Made by a program: the position numbers and the translations under genes. From the IMG/VR virus record IMGVR_UViG_3300012931_000895, positions 1 through 35,725 of that record: 35,725 nt of DNA; one strand, given 5' to 3'. The DNA comes from a virus. Below, in pieces: positions 1 through 6,309 of the stretch. Each line of letters starts with the position of its first letter. Within the stretch, counting starts at the first letter, position 1. The notes under the pieces are model-generated. The model made no database searches, was not told the origin of the DNA, and saw only the letters and a program-made list of their open reading frames with translations.

Positions 1-1179
1 ATGGGACGCCCTCCAAAGGACATCAAGTATAAACGCGACAAGGCCTCCGGCCGCCTCATGGTGAGTTTCGCGGAGAGCCCGACTACCTACCACATGACGC
101 CCGAGCCGGAGGTCGACGGGGCCCTCGCCTGGGCTAGACGCAATCGTCGCCGTCTTCTCTCGGATCCCGAAAAGCCGCTCCTCTTCCGCGATCTCGCGCC
201 GGGCTTCTTCGACGCTGACGGAGCCTGGTACAAGGACCAGGTGAAGAAGGGCCGCAGCATGACGGAGAAAAGCCTCGCGATTCGGCAGGGCCATATCGTC
301 AACTACATCATCCCGCTCTTCGGCGACTTCGATATCCGCGAACTCAAGGGCGCCGACATCGACCGCGCGATCCTCGACGCGCCGCGTTATACGGCACGCG
401 TCGGCTCAATGACGCCCGCCGCAAAAAAACCGCTCTCGCGGGGGACTCGGTCGAAGCTCCTATACTCGCTGAAGCTCATGTACGACCGCTGGCAGTATCT
501 CGGTATGGTCGAGCAGAACCCAACGGCCGGCATCACGAAGTACTCGAAGGACCCCGAACGGCCGCGATCTGCCCTTCCCCGAAACGCGCTCGAAAAGCTC
601 TTCCCCGCGACGCACGGCGAACTTGTCCGAGTCTGGGGCTCCTCCATGTGGGCCTCGCTTATGCTCGTGCTCTACGACACCGGCAGCCGACCCGGCGAGG
701 TCCGCGCGGTGAAGTGGAGTGACTATTACCCTGAGGAGCGCTACCTCCCCGTGCGCAAAGCGATCGAGAGTGGGACTACGTCGAAGATCAAGGGGACTAA
801 AGGCGGGACGATCAAGCCGAGCTACCTCTCCGAGCGGACAGCTCAAGAGCTCGCGATCTGGAGGGCGGAGTCCCGAAAGCACGATGATGGGGACTACATC
901 TTCCCGGGCCGCGGCGAGGCGCCGGTCACAGACGCCGCCGTAGGCGTTGCCTTCGAGCGGGCCCTTCGGAGCCTCGGCTTCGATACGACGGGTTGGACGC
1001 CCTACTACCTCCGTCACACCTTTGCGACAAAGGCGATGGAGGTCCTCAACGACCAGGAACTGCAGATGCTCCTCGGCCACACGAACCTTACTACTAACAA
1101 GATCTACAGGCACCCCTCGAACGAGACGATGCTAAAGCGGACAAAGGGTTTCCGAGATAGGCTAGATAGTGCGAGATAG
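1..1179 (+). CDS. int: Tyrosine recombinase (phage integrase)
   Basis: A 392-residue tyrosine-family site-specific recombinase that would integrate and excise the phage DNA. The N-terminal 60 residues resemble an arm-binding region, about residues 65-170 a SAM-like core-binding domain, and residues 195-390 the catalytic domain. Catalytic residues visible are Arg230 (TGSRPGE), a probable Lys267, Arg338 (YYLRHTFA), His360 (LLGH) and the nucleophile Tyr369 (NKIYRH). The His of the usual HxxR box is replaced by Tyr335, a known tolerated variation. The ATG is base 1 of the window, so its upstream signals are not visible unless the molecule is circular; joined to the window end, the preceding gene would stop immediately before it (TAG|ATG). 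The neighbouring downstream DNA turns abruptly AT-rich. Confidence 0.95.
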   Translation: MGRPPKDIKYKRDKASGRLMVSFAESPTTYHMTPEPEVDGALAWARRNRRRLLSDPEKPLLFRDLAPGFFDADGAWYKDQVKKGRSMTEKSLAIRQGHIVNYIIPLFGDFDIRELKGADIDRAILDAPRYTARVGSMTPAAKKPLSRGTRSKLLYSLKLMYDRWQYLGMVEQNPTAGITKYSKDPERPRSALPRNALEKLFPATHGELVRVWGSSMWASLMLVLYDTGSRPGEVRAVKWSDYYPEERYLPVRKAIESGTTSKIKGTKGGTIKPSYLSERTAQELAIWRAESRKHDDGDYIFPGRGEAPVTDAAVGVAFERALRSLGFDTTGWTPYYLRHTFATKAMEVLNDQELQMLLGHTNLTTNKIYRHPSNETMLKRTKGFRDRLDSAR

Positions 1180-1282
1180 CAATTGGACTAGATATGGCTA
1201 ACCAATACAGATCATCTAGAGACAGAGGTATCTATATTACGTGTAATAGATATATTAAATAAATTACACGCAATACTACCTA
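1180..1282. other. AT-rich intergenic region after int, candidate attachment-site region
   Basis: This short non-coding stretch marks the change from GC-rich phage DNA to the AT-rich block. It holds an 8-bp inverted repeat, CGTGTAAT at 1240-1247 and ATTACACG at 1263-1270, with a 15-nt AT-only-like loop, and a nested TATTAC/GTAATA repeat at 1235-1248. It could be an int 3' end structure or integrase arm sites. No core attachment sequence can be proven because no second copy lies in the window. Confidence 0.3.
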
Positions 1283-1396
1283 TCATTTCCCGCCATTTGC
1301 CGCTTTCATAATAGCCTCAGCCGCAGCCTTTATCACTGCCCATGAGACACTACCTAATTGTCTTACTGCTTCCGCTACTGCTTCCGTCCAAGTCAT
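1283..1396 (-). CDS. 37-residue hydrophobic/amphipathic microprotein
   Basis: A short frame (MTWTEAVAEAVRQLG, then a region rich in Ala, Val and Ile, ending ANGGK) that is below usual ORF cut-offs. Its reality is supported by a near-perfect Shine-Dalgarno AAGGAGG (1402-1408) five bases before the ATG and by a promoter-like pair upstream (TTGGTA, 18 nt, TATTAT). Hydrophobic residues alternate with Glu, Lys and Arg as expected for an amphipathic helix, so membrane association is possible. It lies 118 bp after the stop of the AT-rich operon, on the same strand, and appears to be transcribed separately. No family is recognised. A toxin-like, signalling or regulatory peptide is possible, but function is inference only. 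Confidence 0.55.
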   Translation of the reverse strand: MTWTEAVAEAVRQLGSVSWAVIKAAAEAIMKAANGGK

Positions 1397-1425
1397 GATC
1401 GCCTCCTTAGGTTCAGTAATCCATG

Positions 1426-1455
1426 ATAATAGTGCAAAATGCTAATAAATACCAA
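1426..1455 (-). promoter_or_regulatory. Promoter of the 37-residue gene
   Basis: On the minus strand TTGGTA (1455-1450) and TATTAT (1431-1426) are separated by 18 bp, matching sigma70 consensus at 4/6 and 5/6. Transcription would start about 20-25 bases before the strong AAGGAGG site. Upstream lies a 7-bp inverted repeat AATTACT/AGTAATT (1464-1470, 1484-1490), which may be an operator or the 3' end structure of the preceding operon. Confidence 0.5.
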
Positions 1456-1514
1456 TTTTTTCGAATTACTAGATCTTTACTTCAGTAATTAGCTTTATTA
1501 GTTAATGCCTTATT

Positions 1515-2276
1515 TCATTTCTCCCTTACAAGCGAATTTACAAGTCCCACCAGATTCCAATCTGGCCTATAATTAAAATTAATTGATTGATTATTGTTAT
1601 ATACCGAACAATCAATTATTTTGATTCCGTTGCTTGAATGGTTCTTTGCTTCAGTTTTGTAGTCATCCATTTCTAGATAATGTTTCTTCCCATCTTCATC
1701 TATCAACATTTGAAGTAATGCATCAAAATAAAAATTATCAATATCCGCTATGTAGCCCTTCGCTTCATATTTGCAATATAGCAAACTATTACTTGGAACC
1801 TTATAAAAATATACCAACGGATCATTATAGGGATAATCATTCGAACTATGCGTCTCATGATATTTTCCATCAAAAGACCATAATGTTATAAGTACGTCTT
1901 CAATATACTCTCCAGTATCGCTGTCTTTTGCTCCAGTTATCAATATATATTTTTCTTTTCTTTCTGGAACAAAAACTGAATTTATTTCCTGCAGCTCTTC
2001 CTTGCTGCTCTTTTGTTCTGAAGTACGCACCAAACTATCAAAATTATTCACATACGATATCTCATTCGTATTCTTTCTATCCGCATATGTTGGCAATAAC
2101 ACTAATAGCAAAGATCCAATTATGGCAGAAATAACAACAAATATCCCAGCGATATATACTTCTCTATGCTTCTTTTTCAAGGAATGATCTACAGCGTTCT
2201 TATTCTGTTGTTCTTCATCAACACCACTCGCCTCAGGTTTTATTATTTCATTACTGATTTTACAGCCTCCCGCCAT
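1515..2276 (-). CDS. Single-pass membrane protein of the AT-rich operon
   Basis: A 253-residue protein that I do not recognise. Residues about 1-40 are polar and Lys/Glu-rich, residues about 41-65 form one clear hydrophobic transmembrane helix (begins YIAGIFVVIS), and the remaining 185 residues form a soluble, Asp/Tyr/Asn-rich domain. The pattern suggests an N-in anchor with an external domain, or a membrane-tethered domain. The ATG lies 34 bp inside the end of the upstream gene, so translation is probably coupled; no good later in-frame ATG exists. Last gene of a five-gene operon. Codon use is AT-rich, unlike the flanking phage genes. By position it may be a membrane effector or sensor of the putative defence module; that role is inference. 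Confidence 0.75.
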   Translation of the reverse strand: MAGGCKISNEIIKPEASGVDEEQQNKNAVDHSLKKKHREVYIAGIFVVISAIIGSLLLVLLPTYADRKNTNEISYVNNFDSLVRTSEQKSSKEELQEINSVFVPERKEKYILITGAKDSDTGEYIEDVLITLWSFDGKYHETHSSNDYPYNDPLVYFYKVPSNSLLYCKYEAKGYIADIDNFYFDALLQMLIDEDGKKHYLEMDDYKTEAKNHSSNGIKIIDCSVYNNNQSINFNYRPDWNLVGLVNSLVREK

Positions 2277-3601
2277 ACTTTCAAATGATTAATTAATGCA
2301 CCATATGTTACTGATGATATTTCTTTATAGTCTACTTCAAGTTCATCAAGTAATTCTCTCAACGGTTGTTCATTGATTCGCTTTATTTCTTCTGCCTTGT
2401 TATACAGGTAATGCCTTATTCCTGCTTCTTTCGCTCCCGCTGTAGGGTACTCAAATCTTCGAATCGTACCCTTAACCGGAACTACCGTTACTTTACTATC
2501 ACCATATGCATTAAAAGCACCCTCCGCACTTCCATACTCCTTAATTAGGCTCTCGCACTTAAGACATCTACATACTTTGTCGTTGAATGTTTTTTTACTC
2601 TCTAGCCATCCTTTAGATATAACTATTCTTGCAGCATCTGCATACTTTAGCCTCGAATGCGCCTTCATTAAATAGAATCTTGCCTGTGGCAATCCACCAC
2701 CAACTGGTACGACTTCTCTATGCTCGCCATAATTCACAGAGTGACCGAATCCTGTTAAAAGATACTCAGCATCCTTATGACACAACAGTTCTGACAGATA
2801 GCCTCCATGGATATTGACCACTTCTGACGTCAAGCTCTTTAGCGACCGTAAAAAAACAATATATTCTTTGCACTCCGAAGTAGATAGATTCTCTTCCTCA
2901 TGACTATCTATCCAGAGGAGTATTCCATCTACTGGTATCTTTATTTCTTTGATTGTTCTAGCGATCTCGGGTACTGAGTCCAACATCATTCCCGGCAGAA
3001 TGAGAGCTAGGAATATTTTTGAAGATGAGTATTTTGCTTTTGCTTCGCTGTAAAAAGCAAGATTAATCTTTAACCATTCTTTCCATGCATTTGGTGTCAG
3101 ATAAAAATATGGCGCAACAACAAACTCTGGAGATAGAAAAGATAAATCTCCTATCATATCTCGTGTTTCATCATCAATTGATTCTCTTAAGAAATTCAAT
3201 TGAAAATCTACTATGTTTTTACAAACACCTTCTATTACTTTTCCAATAGGATTTCCTTTTGAATCAAGAAACGTCCTAGGCGTAAGTGGTTTATCTTCTT
3301 CTATCACGGAAGCAAAGGGCTCAAGTAAATGTTCTCGAGCCAGACTGACAATGGAAGGCTTGAATTCATATTCTAATCCATTACTACTTTTGCGTTTGAG
3401 ATGAATCGTATCATGCTGGAAAGCATGTGTTTGCGGATCTATATAGAATGGCTTCGCTGCTGTTGCTAGCATTGAGGCTATTCCGTCTGGAGTATGAGAA
3501 ACAATATTTCCATTCAGCCCGATGCAATCATAATGATGACGATCTTTTCCAAGGAAAAATCTTTTTTCAGCATGAACGTTATAATGAAGAATATGTTTCA
3601 C
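2243..3601 (-). CDS. TGT/DpdA-like TIM-barrel protein with CxCxxC motif
   Basis: A 452-residue protein with alternating hydrophobic strands and helices across residues about 120-340 that looks like a TIM barrel. A CRCLKC motif (Cys344, Cys346, Cys349) followed by His397 (IRHYLYNK) matches the spacing style of the zinc site of tRNA-guanine transglycosylases and the phage DNA-modifying DpdA relatives (CxCxxC then distant His). The N-terminal part carries a conserved-looking FYIDPQTHAF segment around Asp55. This makes a base-exchange or nucleic-acid base-recognition enzyme plausible, but the typical TGT active-site signatures are not obvious, so the assignment is tentative. Start is GTG, overlapping the stop of the nuclease-like gene by 4 bp. 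It overlaps the next gene by 34 bp. AT-rich composition. Confidence 0.8.
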   Translation of the reverse strand: MKHILHYNVHAEKRFFLGKDRHHYDCIGLNGNIVSHTPDGIASMLATAAKPFYIDPQTHAFQHDTIHLKRKSSNGLEYEFKPSIVSLAREHLLEPFASVIEEDKPLTPRTFLDSKGNPIGKVIEGVCKNIVDFQLNFLRESIDDETRDMIGDLSFLSPEFVVAPYFYLTPNAWKEWLKINLAFYSEAKAKYSSSKIFLALILPGMMLDSVPEIARTIKEIKIPVDGILLWIDSHEEENLSTSECKEYIVFLRSLKSLTSEVVNIHGGYLSELLCHKDAEYLLTGFGHSVNYGEHREVVPVGGGLPQARFYLMKAHSRLKYADAARIVISKGWLESKKTFNDKVCRCLKCESLIKEYGSAEGAFNAYGDSKVTVVPVKGTIRRFEYPTAGAKEAGIRHYLYNKAEEIKRINEQPLRELLDELEVDYKEISSVTYGALINHLKVWREAVKSVMK

Positions 3602-4011
3602 CTAAATTGCTCCTCCATTATTCGTCTACGAAGCTGTTCCCTCCGCAGTGGCCATGCAGCATGACTCCACACAGGCGCCCAAGCCTCTTCGACTTGACCA
3701 CTCGAAGAAACAAATATTAAACCAATGCCTTTTTCTCTTATCAAGGCAACTGTAAATGGCTTTAGTGTTCTTCGATATGTAGCAACCACCACCTGATCGG
3801 CTGAGAGCTTATGAGTACTTAGCTGAGCAATAGCTCTCTTTATATCTGACATTTTACATTCAACTACCAATACCCTTCCATCTGGTCCGATCGCTGCAAT
3901 GTCAGCACTTCGATGGAAGTTTGCAACTTCAGTTGCCACTATATAACCCTTCTCGACCAGGTTTGCTTTCACTGCTTGTGTAATTGTTTCTTCATAGTTT
4001 ATACACTTCAT
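3598..4011 (-). CDS. PD-(D/E)XK-superfamily nuclease-like protein
   Basis: A 137-residue protein with the hallmarks of a minimal restriction-endonuclease-like fold: Glu28 in the preceding helix, Asp37 (SADIAAIGP), Glu51-x-Lys53 (VVECKMS) and a downstream Gln63 (AIAQLSTH). These correspond to the E...D...ExK...Q pattern of RecB-like and VRR-like nucleases. It would cut or nick DNA, or, if catalytically weak, bind it. There is no separate DNA-recognition domain, so specificity could come from partners in the same operon. ATG overlaps the upstream stop by 4 bp and its own stop overlaps the next start by 4 bp, so stoichiometric production with both neighbours is likely. A Holliday-junction-resolvase-like archaeal fold is the main alternative. 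Confidence 0.8.
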   Translation of the reverse strand: MKCINYEETITQAVKANLVEKGYIVATEVANFHRSADIAAIGPDGRVLVVECKMSDIKRAIAQLSTHKLSADQVVVATYRRTLKPFTVALIREKGIGLIFVSSSGQVEEAWAPVWSHAAWPLRREQLRRRIMEEQFR

Positions 4012-4529
4012 GATACATATTCCTTACGCAGATATCGACCAGCCAATTCATTAACCCAAGTTATGCGATGCTCAATAAAACAGATCAGCATCAACTGTGA
4101 AACAAATCCAAAAAACGGGACAATGAATACGAGTACTAATTCCCCCCAATAACAATCTGGATAGTATTTCGTCAAAACCATCGCAGATAATGCGATACAG
4201 ACTAGTACAATAATCAGTATTGAAACACAAATGCCTAAACATCTTCTTGCAAGTCGGTTAATGAAATATATTCCTTGATAATCATTCAATAATGCGAAAT
4301 GTAGTCGTGCAAACCGCTCAGCCCGGCTTCTTGTTTCGCCGACACTCACTCTCTCAGCCTCGCTCTGATATTCTTGGATAAATCCTTCTGAATAACAAAA
4401 CCTCAACTCATCACGAATGATTGTTTTAAGACTATCGATCTTTTCGATCGCAGTACGACGAGTTGCAAGGATTATAGTCAGTAGAATATTCAGTGCGCCT
4501 AAAAAATAGCCAACAATGGCGACAGTCAT
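4008..4529 (-). CDS. Three-helix membrane protein of the AT-rich operon
   Basis: A 173-residue protein with a hydrophobic helix near the N-terminus (about residues 4-22), a charged helical segment of about 70 residues, then two closely spaced hydrophobic helices (about 97-120 and 127-152). No known family is recognised. The layout, with a cytoplasmic helical middle and paired C-terminal helices, is seen in many small effector membrane proteins of defence systems, but also in unrelated proteins. ATGA overlaps with both neighbours show strict translational coupling. Within a module that also encodes a nuclease-like protein and a Panacea-like protein, a membrane-damaging or signalling part is possible; this is inference from context only. 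Confidence 0.75.
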   Translation of the reverse strand: MTVAIVGYFLGALNILLTIILATRRTAIEKIDSLKTIIRDELRFCYSEGFIQEYQSEAERVSVGETRSRAERFARLHFALLNDYQGIYFINRLARRCLGICVSILIIVLVCIALSAMVLTKYYPDCYWGELVLVFIVPFFGFVSQLMLICFIEHRITWVNELAGRYLRKEYVS

Positions 4530-5089
4530 TTTGAAACCAAATACCGATCTCTTATTAGTGATTTCTCGGTATATCCATCTTTATATTTTTTATATACATA
4601 CTCGAGTATTTTATTCAAAGGTGTAGAAGTCATAATATCTCGATAATGGCCTATTGCTTCTTTTTGACTTTCCAACAACTCATTCCAAGCCTCAAGAGCC
4701 TTATCATTCCCTTTGTCTGTTAAGAAGAATTCTTCACTTATATATTCATCATCTGCGTCTTCTTGACCAGAATCATCGAGCCAGTATTCGTATTCTTCTA
4801 GCTCCTCGTCAGTAGCACGATTCCCGGATTTAATCTGTACAAAATTCCAATTGATAAGGAACTCAAGATCATTCAGCACATCTGATGAAAATGGTCCATA
4901 CTTCCATGCAAAAAACTCAGGTAATTTTTCCTCAACAACTTCTCCCTTTTTTATCTCAGGCCATAATTCCTTTTGGAAAAGAAAAACCATTTTCATGAGT
5001 CTCGTTCGACCTGAGACTGGAGGTAGTGGCTTTTCTTTGTTGGGTGAACACAATAAGAGCAAGATAATTTTCTTACCAGACAATTTCAT
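4526..5089 (-). CDS. Panacea/YwgA-like (DUF4065-related) protein
   Basis: A 187-residue protein. The start MKLSGKKIILLLL followed by GRTRLMKMVFLFQKE and FFAWKYGPFSSDVLNDL matches the pattern of YwgA/SocA/DUF4065 (Panacea) proteins, which often serve as antitoxins or adaptors in toxin-antitoxin and defence loci. I chose the ATG at 5089 because it has an upstream AGGATGAG site, starts exactly at the family-like region, and lies just after a promoter; the open frame continues further upstream but without convincing protein sequence. First gene of the operon, so made first or in most amount, as expected of a neutralising component. The C-terminal half is acidic (about residues 95-125). Antitoxin function is inferred from the family, not shown. 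Confidence 0.75.
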   Translation of the reverse strand: MKLSGKKIILLLLCSPNKEKPLPPVSGRTRLMKMVFLFQKELWPEIKKGEVVEEKLPEFFAWKYGPFSSDVLNDLEFLINWNFVQIKSGNRATDEELEEYEYWLDDSGQEDADDEYISEEFFLTDKGNDKALEAWNELLESQKEAIGHYRDIMTSTPLNKILEYVYKKYKDGYTEKSLIRDRYLVSK

Positions 5090-5116
5090 ATACTCATCCT
5101 GAGGGAAGGCTAACTC

Positions 5117-5145
5117 AGTATGAATAAGTGAGAAAGATCCGTCAA
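5117..5145 (-). promoter_or_regulatory. Promoter of the AT-rich five-gene operon
   Basis: On the minus strand TTGACG (5145-5140) and CATACT (5122-5117) are 17 bp apart, 5/6 and 4/6 of the sigma70 consensus. The predicted transcript starts about 20 bases before the ATG at 5089. The -35 box lies two bases from a perfect 11-bp inverted repeat, suggesting regulated expression. Confidence 0.55.
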
Positions 5146-5147
5146 CT

Positions 5148-5173
5148 GAAGGTGTAGCCTCCGCTACACCTTC
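5148..5173. repeat. Perfect 11-bp inverted repeat upstream of the operon promoter
   Basis: GAAGGTGTAGC (5148-5158) and GCTACACCTTC (5163-5173) are exact inverse complements with a 4-base centre. Neither side is followed by a T-run on the transcribed strand, so it is not a normal intrinsic terminator; the position next to the -35 box fits an operator bound by a dimeric regulator. Confidence 0.5.
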
Positions 5174-5193
5174 CTTTGATTTCAAAAGTAGCG

Positions 5194-5226
5194 TTGTCTC
5201 CAGCACATAACAATCATCGGAGACAA
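5194..5226. repeat. Second inverted repeat upstream of the operon
   Basis: TTGTCTCC (5194-5201) and GGAGACAA (5219-5226) are perfect 8-bp inverse complements 17 bp apart. It sits between the repressor gene end and the 11-bp repeat. It may be a further operator or mark the edge of the inserted AT-rich block. The rest of 5090-5318 has no convincing gene. Confidence 0.35.
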
Positions 5227-5318
5227 TGTACGAATATGAATTTGGACATTTGTCTACAGAGTACCTTTTCAGCGCTGCCGATGATCTCCGATAAACATTT
5301 CGCCTTTTTTTATCAGCC

Positions 5319-5693
5319 TCAGGCGCCCGCCTGGGCCGCATCCCTGCGCACCCTCGCCTCCTCCGCAGCCGCGTGAATACCCGTGACCCAGGAATTCCGC
5401 ACGGACTCATCCAGGACAACCAGATCTTCGAGAACCATCTGATACTGCTTCGCCTTTGCTAGTAAGGCTTTATCGGCAGAGCCAAGAGCGGCGGCTTCTA
5501 TTCCATCGACGAGATACTCGACCGTCATACCAAGCTCTCGTGCAACCGCCGATGCTTCGTCAGCTCGAGGGAGAAGCCCGCGTCTACGGTACGTGTTCCA
5601 CGCCCCTCGGGTGAGTCCCGCTTTCCCAGCTAGGTACTCGATGGTCGTTCCTCGAGCCTTGGCCGCGGTCTTCACCCGTTCGAAAAAGTCCAT
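5319..5693 (-). CDS. CI-like phage repressor (XRE-type HTH)
   Basis: A 124-residue regulator. Residues 1-60 (MDFFERVKTAAKARG, then TTIEYLAGKAGLTRGAWNTY) form a helix-turn-helix of the bacteriophage CI-repressor type. The C-terminal 60 residues are a helical, Ala-rich segment without an S24 self-cleavage domain, so RecA-driven autocleavage is not expected. The frame is open six codons further to a TTG, but the ATG at 5693 is preferred. It is divergent from the AbrB-like gene, as in CI/Cro switches, and three GTGACC-containing sites lie between them. A promoter with -10 at 5708-5703 would start transcription almost at the ATG, and there is no ribosome site, so the message may be leaderless, as for lambda cI from PRM. 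Confidence 0.85.
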   Translation of the reverse strand: MDFFERVKTAAKARGTTIEYLAGKAGLTRGAWNTYRRRGLLPRADEASAVARELGMTVEYLVDGIEAAALGSADKALLAKAKQYQMVLEDLVVLDESVRNSWVTGIHAAAEEARVRRDAAQAGA

Positions 5694-5702
5694 ATATGAA
5701 AT

Positions 5703-5730
5703 ATCGTACAATAATGTGACCCCGGAGCAA
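5703..5730 (-). promoter_or_regulatory. Repressor promoter, possibly giving leaderless mRNA
   Basis: On the minus strand TTGCTC (5730-5725) and TACGAT (5708-5703) lie 16 bp apart. The expected start point is within two or three bases of the repressor ATG at 5693. The operator-like TGTGACCCCGG (5715-5725) lies between the two boxes, so a protein bound there would block this promoter. Confidence 0.45.
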
Positions 5731-5795
5731 CTTTTTTCCTTGACAAGGTGACCTCGTGGCTATATAACAGCGCATATTGTTACCCGGAGGTCACA
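5715..5795. promoter_or_regulatory. Three operator-like GTGACC sites in the immunity region
   Basis: TGTGACCCCGG (5715-5725, plus), AGGTGACCTCG (5746-5756, plus; its core AGGTGACCT is a palindrome) and the reverse complement of TGTGACCTCCGG (5784-5795) share GTGACC and repeat about every 33-35 bp. They cover the divergent promoters and the ribosome site of the AbrB-like gene. This matches the arrangement of CI/Cro operators. Confidence 0.6.
5740..5768 (+). promoter_or_regulatory. Strong early rightward promoter
   Basis: TTGACA (5740-5745), 17 bp, TATAAC (5763-5768): a near-consensus sigma70 promoter driving the AbrB-like regulator and the early operon behind it. The middle GTGACC operator-like site lies inside the spacer, so the repressor would block it directly. 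Confidence 0.8.
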
Positions 5796-5993
5796 ATGCC
5801 TGTGCGCATAGGGCGTTACAAGCTGAGGGCGACCGGAAGCCGCGGATCGGCGATTACAGTCCCCGAGGTCTTCCTCGAGGACGAAGCCCTGCAGAAGGGA
5901 GACGAGGTTGATCTCTCCCGAGTAGGCCGTCTTCTGATCGTCGCCCCGCTCGGTGTTTCGGTCGACGACGAGTTGAAAAAGGCTGCATCGTGA
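5796..5993 (+). CDS. AbrB/MazE-like swapped-hairpin regulator in the Cro position
   Basis: A 65-residue protein: IGRYKLRATGSRGSAITVP, then an acidic stretch and GDEVDLSRVGRLLIVAP. This is the two-hairpin pattern of AbrB/SpoVT DNA-binding domains, which dimerise to bind DNA. It is the first gene of the rightward early operon and divergent from the CI-like repressor, so it probably plays the Cro role. I chose ATG 5796 because a GGAGG (5786-5790) sits five bases before it; the frame is open back to 5748 but that part contains the promoter. The ribosome site overlaps the third operator-like site, so translation and transcription control may coincide. An AbrB fold in place of an HTH Cro is unusual. 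Confidence 0.75.
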   Translation: MPVRIGRYKLRATGSRGSAITVPEVFLEDEALQKGDEVDLSRVGRLLIVAPLGVSVDDELKKAAS

Positions 5994-6217
5994 GCAGCCC
6001 CACCGCCTACGAGCACGTCGCCCTCTACCTCAAGCAGGGGAGCCCGGTCCATAAGGTCGACCCGGAGACCGGCGCCACTCTCTGCGGGCTCCTCCCGAAG
6101 GGCTTCTACCACATCCCAGACCGCTTCGTGTCAACGCGAATCCCCTGCTGCACCTGCGATCGCATTGCCACCGAGCGCGAGGCGGCCGCGGCCCTCGTCG
6201 AAGGCGGTACCTCATGA
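5990..6217 (+). CDS. Small Cys-rich early protein
   Basis: A 75-residue hypothetical protein starting with GTG that overlaps the previous stop by 4 bp. Cys32 (TLCGLL), Cys53, Cys54 and Cys56 (IPCCTCDRI), together with His21 (VHKVDP), could bind a zinc ion. Such small zinc-binding proteins are common in phage early operons, but no function is recognised. The next gene starts inside its stop codon. Confidence 0.65.
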   Translation: MSSPTAYEHVALYLKQGSPVHKVDPETGATLCGLLPKGFYHIPDRFVSTRIPCCTCDRIATEREAAAALVEGGTS

Positions 6218-6309
6218 TCTTGGATTACGCCCCGGAGATCCTGGTCCTGCTCCCGCTGTTGGGATACCTGATCGAGCGGCACTTAAAGGCCAGGCGGAAG
6301 GCCAGATGA
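6214..6309 (+). CDS. 31-residue single-TM microprotein
   Basis: MILDYAPEILVLLPLLGYLI followed by a basic tail (ERHLKARRKAR): one hydrophobic helix with a positively charged C-terminal end, expected to sit in the inner membrane with the tail inside. Its start overlaps the preceding stop (ATGA at 6214-6217) and its stop overlaps the next start (ATGA at 6306-6309), so it fills a coupled operon slot exactly. That is good evidence that this very short gene is real. Function unknown. Confidence 0.6.
   Translation: MILDYAPEILVLLPLLGYLIERHLKARRKAR

Noticed and set aside
1180-1282. Definite attP core
   Set aside because: Inverted repeats are present, but no duplicate of a core sequence occurs in the window, so the attachment site cannot be placed.
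5090-5419. N-terminal extension of the Panacea-like gene (start at 5419)
   Set aside because: It overlaps the repressor gene, crosses two perfect inverted repeats and a promoter, and its translation is not protein-like; ATG 5089 has a ribosome site and starts the domain.
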